Source: Rhizoclosmatium globosum (lineage: Eukaryota > Chytridiomycota > Chytridiomycetes > Chytridiales > Chytriomycetaceae). Taken from it: a DNA stretch of 64,000 nucleotides. The translations under genes and the position numbers were made by a program. Positions 22,758 through 33,729 of the stretch are shown piece by piece. Below the pieces are notes generated by a model. That model saw only the letters and a list, made by a program, of their open reading frames with translations. It had not been told where the DNA came from and searched no databases. Where the stretch lies: positions 62,001-126,000 of the forward strand of contig MCGO01000060.1 in assembly GCA_002104985.1 (NCBI GenBank), read 5' to 3'. Position 1 is the stretch's first letter. Each line of letters begins with the position of its first letter.

Positions 22758-24112
22758 CTACAGCTTCAACACAAGCTCATAGATCCATAACGAGATTGCA
22801 CCGCAGGCACCTGACGAATAATACTCGTCGAAAGCCCCCGATACAAACTAACAGCCCTTCCTCACGCACCAACACACTCGCAGTTTGAATCACACCGCGA
22901 TATTTCGGCGCAACGGATTTGAGTTTCGTGTAGGATTCGAGTTTCCCATCCACCATTCTCGTTTTGTTTTTGAGGACGTGGGTCTTTTGGGTTTGGAGAC
23001 GTGTTCGAATTACTTCGTGGGATATGTGGCCAGACTTGCGACGCATTTGGAGAGTGATGAGGCAATAGGATAGCAGATTTGTTAATGTTCCGTCAGGGTT
23101 TGTTCCGTATCCTTGTACTGTCGAATTATTCAGTTGCTGGGTTTATAATCAAAAAACAACTCGACGCACCTTTCATTTCGTGTTTAAGTCGTTCGTATAG
23201 AGGAAACATGATGAGGGAGTGACTGACACCCAACAAACTAGGCCCAAGTCCTACCCAAACAAAAAAAAAGCAACCATAATTTCAGCATCAACCGACTTCT
23301 CAAAAAATCATCATTACCTTTGTAGAATGCACGCCATCCTTCGATTTTAAAGATTGTAGAAAAGGCATTTCCAGTTGACGTGTAATGAAACGGATGAGGT
23401 TCTCCAGGAGCAGTTGATTGTGCCTTTCCGAATTTAAAAAGTCAGTCACTTCCGTTCCGTATCTACACGCCAGCGGAACACATGGAAGGGGGGTTGTGCT
23501 CGCTTGAACCAAAAATAGCACATACCATCAATCGAGTTCGTACAACCCACAGTGGGGACACGGCAACGGTGCATACGGTTGAAGCTGTTAAAGTAGCCAA
23601 GAAATGCGTTGTTGTTGATCCATCAGGCCCCGTTTCTAATTGTTGTTAGTAATTTCGACAGCGGAACCCAATCGGGGATACACTCAACTAAGTTCCTTTG
23701 CAAGTGCATCCTTTGACATGTGATATACCGAAAACCAAATCATTTGATTGGGAAGGTATGCGTAGACGGAAGGGGCCAGGCCGCTGAACAGGCCCCGAAA
23801 ACCTTCTTCAGTCCAAATCTTTGCAAGTGTCGGGAAGGTTCCTTGGTACTTTGGAACAACGTCCGGGCTGAAGAACTGGTTCTGCAGCCTGATTTTGACG
23901 ACATCGAGCGGCGTTACGAGGACTGCCGAGACTGGTTGAACTTGGGTGTCAGCTATTCGAATACCCTCAACTCGATCAACTGGGTTCTGGGCCTCACCTA
24001 GTCCCGATGCTGCTCCGGCCAGTGCTAATCGTAACGCATGTCGATCTTGAAGGAGCTCGTGTGCAAGTGTGTATGCTGAATTGACGGGTGTTGTGTGCGG
24101 AGTTGATGTCAT
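22758..24112 (-). CDS. Mitochondrial solute carrier (SLC25 family), last exon frameshifted
   Basis: Six exons (23998-24112, 23689-23931, 23526-23635, 23318-23423, 23170-23250, 22758-23117). Removing the first intron restores ASGLVSAVLVTPLDVVKIRLQ, the PX[DE]XX[KR] signature of repeat 1. Repeat 2 has VSPLWVVRTRLM and repeat 3 TYPHEVIRTRLQ. The W in the second signature and the overall pattern resemble the NAD+/folate/pyrimidine-nucleotide carrier group; the exact substrate is not resolvable. It sits in the inner mitochondrial membrane with six helices. The last exon needs about four single-base corrections (near 23075, 23030, 22838 and 22795) to read the third repeat and the end AISLWIYELVLKL. 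Neighbouring CCT7 has the same trouble, so sequence error is as likely as decay. Confidence 0.7.
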
Positions 24113-24259
24113 TCAGAATGAAGTTGTTTGGAAAAGAAAACCATCAAATCATGAACATCATCCACAGATTTTTTGATATTTACTCTGCGTAATACACCAG
24201 GAATATATAAGAAACAAGTCAAGAAATGCCCTACACAAAATTCATTGCCCCAAGCCCCC

Positions 24260-26271
24260 TCAACGTCTTCCACGTCCACGAGCTCCACGTCCCCGCATTG
24301 GCGCACCTCCCATACCCTGTCCAGGTTGCTCACTCTGACATTCTTGACAGTTTCGTCAACGATAGAATCAGGCATGCAGCTTCAGTGGCAGCAGCGATAG
24401 CGTTGGTCTTGACAAGAGCTGGCTCCCAGACAAACTTCTCAAAGTTGTCTGCAATACCCTCAGACTCCATATCCACACCAAACCATGTTCCTCCAACGTA
24501 GTGTGCTTTTGACGCAACTGATTCAGGATATCGGTTGAATCGAAACCAGCTTCATGCAGAGCTGACGAGGAATCACTTCAAGGGCTTTGGAGAAGGCGGC
24601 GATAATCATTTGCTGCTTTCCTTCAACAGTCTTTGAGTAGTCGCGGAGGTATTTAGAAACTTCCATCTCAGTAGCACCCCTCCAGCAACGACACTCTTGT
24701 TTTTGATAGCACGACGAACAATCATGATGGCATCGTGCAGAGATCTCTCAACTTCAGCGATAAATTGTTCGGCTCCACCACGCAGAAGAAGTGTGCAGGT
24801 TTTGGCTTGTGGGCATCCCTGGAAGAGGTTGAATCGCTCAGATCCAATTTGCTTCTCCTCAAAGAAGTCACAGGTTCCAAGGTGCACTGGACCAATGTCG
24901 TTGACAGATGATTGAACAGCACCACCAACAGCCTTGACAACGCGGTTAAGATCTTCGTTGGCGACACGTCCAGCACAGAAGATTCACGGTCAGCAAAGTA
25001 TTGGGTAGCAAGGTCTTAAATGAGAAATGTAAGTTATTGTCATGATAAAAACATTGGAAGGACTCACCTCCAATAGGCAGACGAGAGAGAACAATCTTGG
25101 CACCAGTAGCAACAATCTTCTCCAACTTATCATAAATAATGCTCCACTCAGCGTCAACAATAGACTGGTAGTCCTGGACAGCATCAATTCGGACTTCAGC
25201 GTTATCCTTCTCAGCCTTCAACTCCAACTCGACATTCAAACACAAAATCTTTGGAGACTTGAAAGTCTTTGGCTGCTGCTCGAAACCAGCGTATGAGAAT
25301 GTCTTTTTGAAGGCGACTCCATCAACAAAGAGAGAATCCTGCATAGCACCACCTGGAATCTTTTTGATTCCAATCATCTTCTCGTTGAGTTCGACTTGGT
25401 CAAGGTGAAGAACAGAGTCAACAACCATCTTTTGAAGAAGTCTTTGTGGGAGTGGATGAGCTTGGAAGACATTGCTGTTGCGGCACACTTTTCGAGGAGG
25501 TCGCGGAATTCACTGAAATAATACAGGTGAGTAACTGAATGAGTTAACACTTAGAGCTTACGTTGGGTTCTTTCGCTCGATAGTGACAGCCAATTCCTTG
25601 ACCTTGTTGATGGCCAACACAGAAGCCTTTCTGAATCCCTTCATGATGATTTGGGGTGAAACACCGTCCTCGACATTCTGCTTGATTTCCTTCAGGAATT
25701 CGGCGGCAAGAAGTGTGACACTGGTGGTTCCGTCTCCGACCTGCATTTACCTCTTTAGTTTGTGTGCCTTGAGGGAAGCCAAGCACACGGCATCTTTCTT
25801 CTTCTGAACATCCATCCAACATTTCCAGTACATCAAAGTTGCCGTATCATCGCCCAGTCTAATTACCTCAGCATCCTGAGCTCTAGAAATATCCACAATA
25901 GCCTTTCCAGCAGGGTGAACGATATCCAGCAATCGGAGGATAGTAGCACCATCGTTTGAGATGGTAACATCACCTAATTCATCAACCAACGTCAGTAAAT
26001 CCACTGCTAACTGCACAGCACATAAACAAAACACACACCCTTCGAGTCGACAATCAACTTGTCCATTCCACGAGGACCCAGTGTAGTTCTCACGCAGTCA
26101 GCAACAGCCATGCACGCATTAATGTTTGAGAGCAACTGGCCCTTTCCTTGCGAAGTGTCGGTTCCTTCTTTGAGGATAATAATTTGTGGTTGCTGTTAAG
26201 TCAGGGGTCGTCAGTATGGGTTTCCGAGGTTATTCAATGATGAAGCTTACAACTCCTCCTGGAAATGACAT
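24260..26271 (-). CDS. CCT7: T-complex protein 1 subunit eta (CCT7), with several single-base frameshifts
   Basis: Eta subunit of the cytosolic chaperonin TRiC/CCT, which folds actin and tubulin. From the ATG at 26271 come MSFPGG, then [16 protein letters not shown], the [10 protein letters not shown] and [18 protein letters not shown]-site motifs, and the [37 protein letters not shown] and [15 protein letters not shown] blocks. The C terminus is a Gly/Arg tail ending at 24260. Sequence conservation is high, yet about seven positions (near 25430, 24975, 24680, 24557, 24498, 24366 and 24338) each need one extra base to keep the frame. CCT7 is essential and normally single copy, so these are more likely consensus errors than real mutations, unless another copy exists. 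At least four introns. Confidence 0.8.
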
Positions 26272-26584
26272 TTCGGATGAGTCTGGATTGGGGGAAATCA
26301 AAGTTAGAACTGGGACTGGTTTGGGCCAAGCATAACGAGAACAAGGGCAAAAGAGAAGGAGAAACAGCGAATCTCGTCCAATAAAGTAGCTGTAACTATT
26401 GCTCTTCCATATTGCTATCCATCAGGATGCCGTGTCTTGGATGCCTATGCCAGAAGGGTAACATACTTGTTTTTTGCAGATTTTGGTTTCCACCCCAACA
26501 CAGCAATCCAACTCACATCCCAAATACGTATATAGAACAAAAAGATAATAATTTATTTTACACAATTAAAAATTGAATTTGAAT

Positions 26585-29500
26585 TTATCTTGATGATGAA
26601 GGAGGAGGGGGTGGTGGAGGTGGCAGCCTGGATCCCCCTGTACCACCACCACTTGTTCGCCTTTTCGGGTCATCACGATCTCCACGTGGATGATCTCTTT
26701 CGTCACCAACTGGAGGCCTATCGCGGTCCCAAATCCTCCTCTTCCACTTGGGTATCTGTCTCGACGATAATCACCACTTCCACTAGTCCCATATTCGCGA
26801 TTTGGAGGCCCACCCAAATGAGGCCGCCCACCGTAACTAGCTCCACGATCCACAGTACTTCCACTTCCACTAGTCCTGGGAGGGTCGATGCTTCGGCTGT
26901 CAATTGGCGCACCACGACCGCTTCCACGATACGAAGATCCACCAGAGTCTCTTGTCGATGGAGGAGGCAGAGGAGCCAGTGTTCAACGGCGCGTTCAGAA
27001 TTTCCACCAACAGCACTTCTGTAAGATGGTCGTGAGCTATAACTGCTACCACCATAACCGTCTCTGGAATCTCGTCCCACATCACGGTCTAAAGCATCAC
27101 ATAATTAATATATCGAAGGAAAGTCACCCAATAAAACATACCGTATCCACGTGATTGAGTCGCTGAAGACTCAACTTCCCCAGCCTCAGGCATATACACA
27201 GGCGATTTCGGTCTTACAGGCGGAGGTGGCAAAGGCGCAGCCACAGCCGCACCCATATACGTAGCCCTTGGAACTTCACCAACCGCAGCAGCACCTCCTC
27301 CAACATATCGATCACCCACTCCTCGTCCTCCATACCCAGACCCGCCCCACCAACACCAGCACCGTACTCTCGTTCTCGATCGCGTGGTGTCAAACCCCAC
27401 TTTCACCACCACTTGCCCACTCCCTCCTCCCATCCTTCTCCCACCCAACTCTATCAACCGCCCGATCCCTCAAAGGCACTGCAGCACCACCTCCAGAAGG
27501 ATACCTCTCCCTTCCACCCCAACACTTCCCGAATCTTCAAACCGTCGGTACCACCAACACCAGCACCTCCAGGCCCCGACAACAAACTCCCACTCGAATA
27601 AGCGCTCCTTCCAGCAAACCCAACATCCCGAAACCGATCCATATACGGATCCTCAGCACCACCAGCCCCGCTACCTCCAACCTGCGGAGGTGTAACACGA
27701 CCCACCGGCGAAACATCCGTCAAAGACGTAGATCGTGCGGGGGTAGGCGCCGTCGAATCCCCACGCGACAGGAACCGATCAACAGGCGCAGTAAGAGACC
27801 CGGCGTCCCTGGGGAAATCCGCGAGAGAGCTTCCACGGATTGGAGGTGGTGGATACCTATCATCCCGTCCTATAAACCGGTCTTCTCGTGCAACAGGTGG
27901 CGTGGGCCTGTAAACCTGTCACCAGGGTCACTCATAAACCGATCGTCTCTCGGTTGTTGAGAAGGACCGGAGAAACGGTCCAGAGGATCAGGCCGAGCAT
28001 TAAATCGATCATCCAGCGAGCCACCTCGTGTTGCGATGGGTGGATCTCGTTGAGTGAAACGATCTGCAGAGTAATTGGAGCTGTAACTTGCTGTGACGCC
28101 AGTCGGTGGAAATCCAGTATTGCTCGGTGGACTGAATCGACCAGTGGAATAATCTCCTGAAAGATTGGGTCGTGGAGGGTATTCGGGTTGCACACTTGGA
28201 GGGCTGAATCTTCCACTTCCCACAGAAATCGGACGGTCAATGGGAGTTGTGGAACGAAAGTTTGGATTTGCGGGATCTCTTACGGTTGCAGTTAGAGGGG
28301 CGACAGCAACTGGAGTTTCTGCAAGGGCAGTTGCGACAGTTGGTTTGGCCAGCAGGAAATTTTAGGAGCAGGTTTATCATTGAGAAGACAAGTTTCTGCT
28401 TCTCGATTTCTGGAAGTGGTTTCGCTGTTTCATTCTTTTAGTTAGAAAAGCTAATTATCGCAGTAATCAAGCTTACCAGACTTTCCATCTTCTGCCTCCT
28501 CCTTTGGAACAGCATCGAGAACAGTTGTTGAGCTCATGCGCTTTTGTTTCATGAAATCTGCAAGACTGAGCTTGGTTTTCACCACAGGTTTGGGCGCCTC
28601 AACAACTTCGTCACCTTTGTCTTTTTCTCGCCACCAGCATCGCCAGGTGATTCATCACGTTTCCGTTTCATTCCAACACCTGCAGCCTGGGTGCCTTGAG
28701 CCATGCCTTTTTCCTCCTGTGATTGGAGCAGGGGTGCTCCACTTTTTCATAGCTTCCTCATCTAGAACAGAAAGTCAATGGTTTTACAACCAGCGAACAT
28801 TTGAAACAAACCTCTGAATATACTGATTGGTTCCACGCTAACAGTTCCACCAGAATTTTCGTTCGCATCCAGAACCATGTCATCTAACCGTTCCGTACTT
28901 TCTTGAACAGCTACAGCCCCACGATCCAAAGCCTCCGGACAAACTCAACAACGGGAACAGGAACATCGCCACACTCCATTTCCTCCTCTGAATCCTCCAT
29001 CACAACCCCTCCAAACTCCCTCTCCTCCCAACCCCACCAGCTCTATTCCCATCTCCCTCCCCAACATCCACATCCTCATCCTCCCTACCACCTTCACCCC
29101 ACCAACAGGCAACTTCCGCACCCCTTCCTCCTCAAACGCAGCAACAGCCTCCAAAACAAGACACTCCTCCGCCTCCCCATCACAAACACACGGAAACCCA
29201 AGACACCCTCCACCCCGCACCCCCACCTCTCCAAAGCACAACCTCCTCTCCAACCTCAATCCTCCGCGTCGAAACCACACAAATGCGTAACCGCGACTCT
29301 TCACTCACAAGATCCTCGATCCCTTCTGGTTCGTCTTCGCTCGTCACAAGGATGCTTCTCAGGACAGAGTTACACTCGCTCGACGTTCCATTTCGTCGCC
29401 GAGGCAGTAACTGCGGACGTATCGTCCAAAGCCTGCGCTTCCTTCCTCTCTGCTGTCGATACATAGTGGTTGCCCGGCGACTGTTGCTCGTCTGGCTGGA

Positions 29501-31038
29501 TGTGGGAATACGAATGGGGGAGTACAGTTGCAGTGCGGATGTCCAAGGGGTCGCTACTCCATCGCGCGGGGACAGGCCAACTAGTGTGGTTCTGTCTAAA
29601 TATCCGGGTGATTCAAGAACCGGATCAGGGTCCTGCATTCTGTCAAAGAGCGCGTTTTGTGTGAGATGTGGTTATCTCTTTGCCAAAGGTTGGATATTTT
29701 GAAGGTCGTGTGAGGGTGGATAGAGTTGCGGGGTTGTTAGAGTTCCTTTGATTTCGGCAATTATAGAGTTAAGGGGATAGGGTGGTAGCTATCAGGGCAA
29801 TATGGCGGAGAGGGGCTGTATGTGGGTCTTGATTCATATCAAATTTTGGTGGTCGGTACTTCTTGAATAGTGACCTAATATGGCTTTAAAGTGAATCCAT
29901 GAGAAATAAAAGTGAACTTACACGAATGTTTTCGAGTTCGTGGTTGAGTTCCCGGATAGACATGACAACGATTCGGTCGGTGGAGGTATCAGGGAATGGA
30001 GGCACGAATTCATTTGTGATTGTTGAATGAGCTGAAACCAAATCAGGAACTGTGTCTTTGTTGGTGTTGTTGTTTGTGATACGCCTTCCATAGGTTCGCC
30101 TGCACCACCTTCCGTCTCTGACTTCATCTTATCAGTACTGTTTTCTCGAGAATCCAACCAAAATGGGTTGGAAGGGGGAGCCACGACGATAGGATCCAAC
30201 TTTTTGATGTTTTCATATGAAATAAACGACTGAATAGCCCCAGCTGGCAACTGATCCTTTCCCTGAATTCTTTCTCGACGTCATCACAAGATTGGACATG
30301 AAGAGACGAAGGTCGTCGTCCTGGACAGAGTTGTATTCCGAGATGGTATATCCATACGCATGAACTCTGTAGTCAGTTTCGAAAGCATTTGCCAATTTAG
30401 GCCTTCTGAGTAGCAATGCAGAAGGACCCATATCCGGTTCAGGAGAGTTTCGAGTAATAGCACGAAATATATCTCTATCTGACATTGGAGGAAGCTTATA
30501 TGCCTTAGTATGAAGGAGGGCTAGTTGCTGGCTCGTTGAAAGTTGAGGTGGCGGTCGTCTGTGCGAATTGTTGTTTGAGTTTGAGGATGAAGAAGGAAGT
30601 TGTTTTCGAGGACTTGGTTTTGCGGTTGGTTTTCTTGCGCCGGTTCGATGCTTAGTTTGCACTGGTCGCAGAGATATCTGAAGTCATCGGGAAGGTCTTC
30701 AGGCTGGATTGGGATGGATTGGTTAGAAGGTTGGTTGGTTGGTGGTTGGGTTGGAGTACTCTGCTAGGCCTCTACCTCCTAGGACTGCTCTAAACCAGTA
30801 AAACCAGAAAGAAACAACTACGAACCAGGTTAAGCAGGCTGTATGCTGCCACACTGAGCACTTGTCGCAGCAGATCATCCTAACAAGTACCTGCCTTAGT
30901 TCTTCCCTCAACAGTCACTCAATCCTACGTGTTTCCATCGTCAAAGTCGCACCCGCAAATGCATCGAATCACACCATCGTCGCCTTCGGATGAGGACCCG
31001 TCGTTTTGTTGGTCGCGCTCGTTGCGGTGGCTTCCCAT
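26585..31038 (-). CDS. PHD-finger plus SET-domain protein, Set3/MLL5-like, frameshifted
   Basis: From the ATG at 31038 an acidic start leads into a PHD zinc finger, CICGCDFDDGNT spliced to MICCDKCSVWQHTACL, then PEDLPDDFRYLCDQC. Next comes a basic linker, then a SET-like region (around 29300-29560: FGRYVRSYC, then VSTRRIEVGEEVVL) with a post-SET FPCVCDG, and KLSLADFMKQKRM, a motif shared with fungal Set3. The C-terminal about 500 residues are Pro/Arg/Gly/Ser-rich, ending in RGG and polyproline. Set3-type proteins read H3K4 methylation in a histone deacetylase complex; their SET domain is often inactive. Single-base breaks are frequent (near 30665, 26980 and 26733 among others), so the exact exons and length (over 1200 residues) are uncertain. 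Confidence 0.6.
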
Positions 31039-31145
31039 TCAGAGTCAACTAAATATTAAAACAGAACAGACAAAATGGAGAAATAAAGAAGTCATCTCTT
31101 CATTGCGTTAAAATAAAGCACCACCTAATAATAACAACAATGACA

Positions 31146-31259
31146 TCAACGTCTGTCATAAATAATCGCTCCTGGCTTTGCAATCTTGGGTCTGAAAATG
31201 ACTGCTGCGTTCGACACTGATGCAGCAACAAACAGCATAACGAGATAGGAAACTTGCAT
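31146..31259 (-). CDS. Very short secreted precursor, 37 residues, related to the peptide-precursor cluster
   Basis: It starts MQVSYLVMLFVAASVSNA, the same leader style (MQ[VI]S plus a hydrophobic core and Ala at the cleavage point) as the three precursor genes just upstream on the same strand. The mature part is about 18 residues, Ile/Pro/Lys-rich, ending in Tyr-Asp-Arg-Arg, so a terminal dibasic site could be trimmed by a carboxypeptidase. It is too short for usual gene finding. The leader similarity and position support it; expression is not shown. Confidence 0.5.
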   Translation of the reverse strand: MQVSYLVMLFVAASVSNAAVIFRPKIAKPGAIIYDRR

Positions 31260-31531
31260 ACTTGCGATTTTTGATGAACGATGGAAGTTCTTTTTTTAAC
31301 TTCCAGTTGGTCGCCAAAAGACCGATTTTGCTGGGAATCTAACGTTTAAGAACCGTGAAGACATGCATATCCACCGGCACATAAGAGCCATCAAAAGAGC
31401 TTGTCTTTGACGCTTACCCACGAGACAACTCAAGTTTGATCAATTTATTACCACGAGTAACATTAAATGTCAAAGAAAACTAAAACATGTGAATCCCGTG
31501 GATTTTATTAGACGGGCTCAATTCAATCACC

Positions 31532-31911
31532 CTAAGCAACACCTTGAGGGTTTGGGGGAGCCTGAGTGGGAATGGCCACTCCACCACCCACAATTTGGGG
31601 CTTGTTGTTTGGTTTAATGATGATGGCACGGGCTTCGACCTCTGGCTCACGCTTGCCGACTCCAATCACGTCTGGAGGATTAGCGGGAGAAATGGGGACA
31701 ATAGCACCCACAGTTGGGGACTTGTTGTATGGATTAGGGATGGCACGGGCCTCGACCTCTGGCTCACGCTTGCCAACTCCAATCACGTCTGAAGGGTTGT
31801 TGGTAGCAATGGGCACACCACCGCCAATAGGTTTAATAGCCGATGGAATGTAGATTGGAACAGCCTGGGAGTAGCGGCGAGCAAGACAAGGAGGATGGCA
31901 GAAACTTGCAT
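31532..31911 (-). CDS. Kex2-processed repeat precursor 1 (one frameshift near the leader)
   Basis: The leader MQVSAILLVLLAAT is followed, after one missing base near 31867, by IYIPSAIKPIGGGVPI and then two repeats of DVIGVGKREPEVEARAI. The KR and the Ala-Arg that follows are processing-like sites. The protein has about 126 residues if the break is repaired. The IP..IK.PIGGGV core is shared with the two larger precursors at 32.5 and 33.1 kb, but the inter-repeat text has diverged. It is probably secreted and cut into short peptides (inference). Confidence 0.6.
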
Positions 31912-32489
31912 TTCGGATGAATCTTTTTAGGAGGCGTTATTTTTTTCTTCCCGTTATATGTGTTTTTCGGGTCCGAAAAATCTTATGGCAGCTTGTTTCA
32001 CTTTCGGTTCTATCTTTAGAAATTTTTATACGAAAAAACATAAATGCAATCATAGACAACGAGAAACAGTAAGTTAAGACGAAAGAGGGAGGGTGAAGTA
32101 GTGATGCAACCGGAGTTTCAATCTTGGACCGTGAAAATTTTCTTTCAATACCAAAGGTTTCGCAAAGGAATGCATGCGTTCCTAAGCGCATCTGTTGAAG
32201 TTAATACTCACTTTCTATTTGATTTGGGTCATAGTTCCAGTACTACCTTAGATACCTGGGAACTTCTTTTAGCAATTACTAATGTTACAATTTTTTACGT
32301 TTCATCTCTGGTTTCATCTTTCTATCACCTCCCGATCTATCCCTATCACGTTTTTCTTTGTTTCAGCCATGATGTCAATGTATTTCAAATGCGGGACATG
32401 AGAAGTGCAAGCGGAATTTTCTGACATTATGTCATCAACCAATCATTCATTTATTAGAATTTTGAAAGCGTAAACACAACAAAAACCGA
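31912..32489. other. AT-rich spacer between precursor genes
   Basis: Upstream flank of precursor 1, transcribed leftward, and 3' flank of precursor 2. No coding region was seen; a TATA-like ACATATAACG lies about 45 bases upstream of the precursor 1 ATG. Confidence 0.4.
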
Positions 32490-32810
32490 TTAAGCGTCTT
32501 GCTTACGTTTGAAAATAAATTCTCCAGCAGGGTTAGGAACAGCGACTGGACTGATAGCGACACCTCCGCCGATTGGATCCTTGATTGGTGGTGGAATGTA
32601 GTAAGGGTCACGCTTCTCCTCGTCACGCTTGAAGATGAATTCCCCAGCAGGGTTAGGAACCGCGACTGGACTAATAGCGACACCTCCGCCAATTGGATCC
32701 TTGATTGGCGGTGGAATGTAGTACGGGTCGCGGGCTTCAGCAGCCTGAGGAACTGGGGCTGCATTCGCAACGGCCGCCAGGAAAACAAGGAGAACGCTCG
32801 AAATCTGCAT
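32490..32810 (-). CDS. Kex2-processed repeat precursor 2 (two repeats)
   Basis: 106 residues from the ATG at 32810, chosen because MQISSVLLVFLAAVANA is a good signal peptide; an upstream in-frame ATG (32849) would bury it. After the propeptide APVPQAAEAR come two near-identical units starting Asp-Pro-Tyr-Tyr, running through IPPPIKDPIGGGVAISP and ending GEFIFKR, separated by DEEKR. The dibasic KR pairs and acidic spacers resemble yeast alpha-factor and other Kex2-processed repeat proteins (KEPs). The product would be a peptide of about 33-35 residues. The role is unknown; pheromone, adhesion or antimicrobial activity are all possible. Confidence 0.75.
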   Translation of the reverse strand: MQISSVLLVFLAAVANAAPVPQAAEARDPYYIPPPIKDPIGGGVAISPVAVPNPAGEFIFKRDEEKRDPYYIPPPIKDPIGGGVAISPVAVPNPAGEFIFKRKQDA

Positions 32811-33103
32811 TTTTTGGGTAGTTTTTTGATGAGCGTGCATTGGTTTCAAAAAATTGCGCCTTCATTCCTTGCACGCGGGTTTTTAACGGAGGTTTCCGCT
32901 CTTATCGTCGTGTGTGCCTCAGTTCTTTGTCTTCTTCTTGCCAAATTTTCCGGTTTGAAAATGGTTCCAATTTTAACCCCACACCTTGTCACCTTCAATA
33001 AAATTAAGTTTAGAATCATCCCAACTCTTTCTCTGACTTAAGTTGAAGAACTACTTGTAAAAACGTTTATTAGGTAGGTATAAAAAACGAATCGAAGCCG
33101 AAA

Positions 33104-33511
33104 TCATTGAGCATCATGCTCACGCTTAAAAATAAACTCCCCAGCAGGGTTTGGTACTACGACTGGACTAATAGCGACACCTCCGCCAATTGGATCCTTG
33201 ATTGGTGGAGGAATGTAGTACGGGTCACGTTTCTCGTCTTCACGCTTAAAAATGAATTCCCCAGCAGGGTTAGGAACTACAACTGGACTGATAGCGACGC
33301 CTCCGCCAATTGGATCCTTGATTGGTGGAGGAATGTAGTACGGGTCACGTTTCGCATCTTCACGCTTGAAAATAAACTCCCCAGCAGGGTTAGGAACTAC
33401 AACTGGACTAATAGCGACACCTCCGCCAATTGGATCCTTGATTGGTGGTGGAATGTACAACGGAAGGGCTTGAGCACACGAGATTAAGGCAACGATGAGC
33501 GAGACTTGCAT
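33104..33511 (-). CDS. Kex2-processed repeat precursor 3 (three repeats)
   Basis: 135 residues: signal peptide MQVSLIVALISCAQA, then three units of the same peptide as precursor 2. The first lacks the DPYY start and begins directly after the leader. Each ends GEFIFKR followed by a short acidic spacer (EDAKR, EDEKR). The unit length is 40 codons and the copies are almost identical in DNA, which indicates recent homogenisation. The conserved Tyr-Tyr, triple-Pro and triple-Gly positions suggest a defined mature form. No Cys, so no disulfides. Confidence 0.8.
   Translation of the reverse strand: MQVSLIVALISCAQALPLYIPPPIKDPIGGGVAISPVVVPNPAGEFIFKREDAKRDPYYIPPPIKDPIGGGVAISPVVVPNPAGEFIFKREDEKRDPYYIPPPIKDPIGGGVAISPVVVPNPAGEFIFKREHDAQ
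33113..33460 (-). repeat. 120-bp coding tandem repeat of precursor 3
   Basis: Three copies with a 120-bp period (for example the CCCCAGCAGGGTT... block recurs near 33138, 33258 and 33378). Copies differ by a few bases only. The same unit occurs twice in precursor 2 (32.5-32.75 kb), also with a 120-bp period. Confidence 0.85.
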
Positions 33512-33729
33512 GCTAGTAGTTTAAAGTGTTTGCTGTGAATTTTTTATGCGTAATACTGTTACTGAATGCCTTTCTTTTTATGGGGTATGGAATGTCCGAT
33601 GTTTCAGTTTATATTAAGCAACCAAGATGAAAAAGCCCCGAGGTGGCTTCAGCCATTCAGCCGCCAGCCCCCAAAGAGAATAGAATATGCAATATACGCG
33701 AAAGGTGTTGAAGCATTGTTCAAGAGTGT

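Noticed and set aside
31544..31853. Plus-strand frames opposite peptide precursor 1
   Set aside because: Mirror the repeats of the minus-strand precursor; Trp/Leu-rich text is an antisense artefact. The same holds at 32499-33041 and 33107-33487.
31146..33511. Precursors as dikaritin/ustiloxin-type cyclic RiPPs
   Set aside because: No UstYa/DUF3328 genes in the window and no repeated short Tyr-X-Ile-Gly core; repeats are about 35 residues long.
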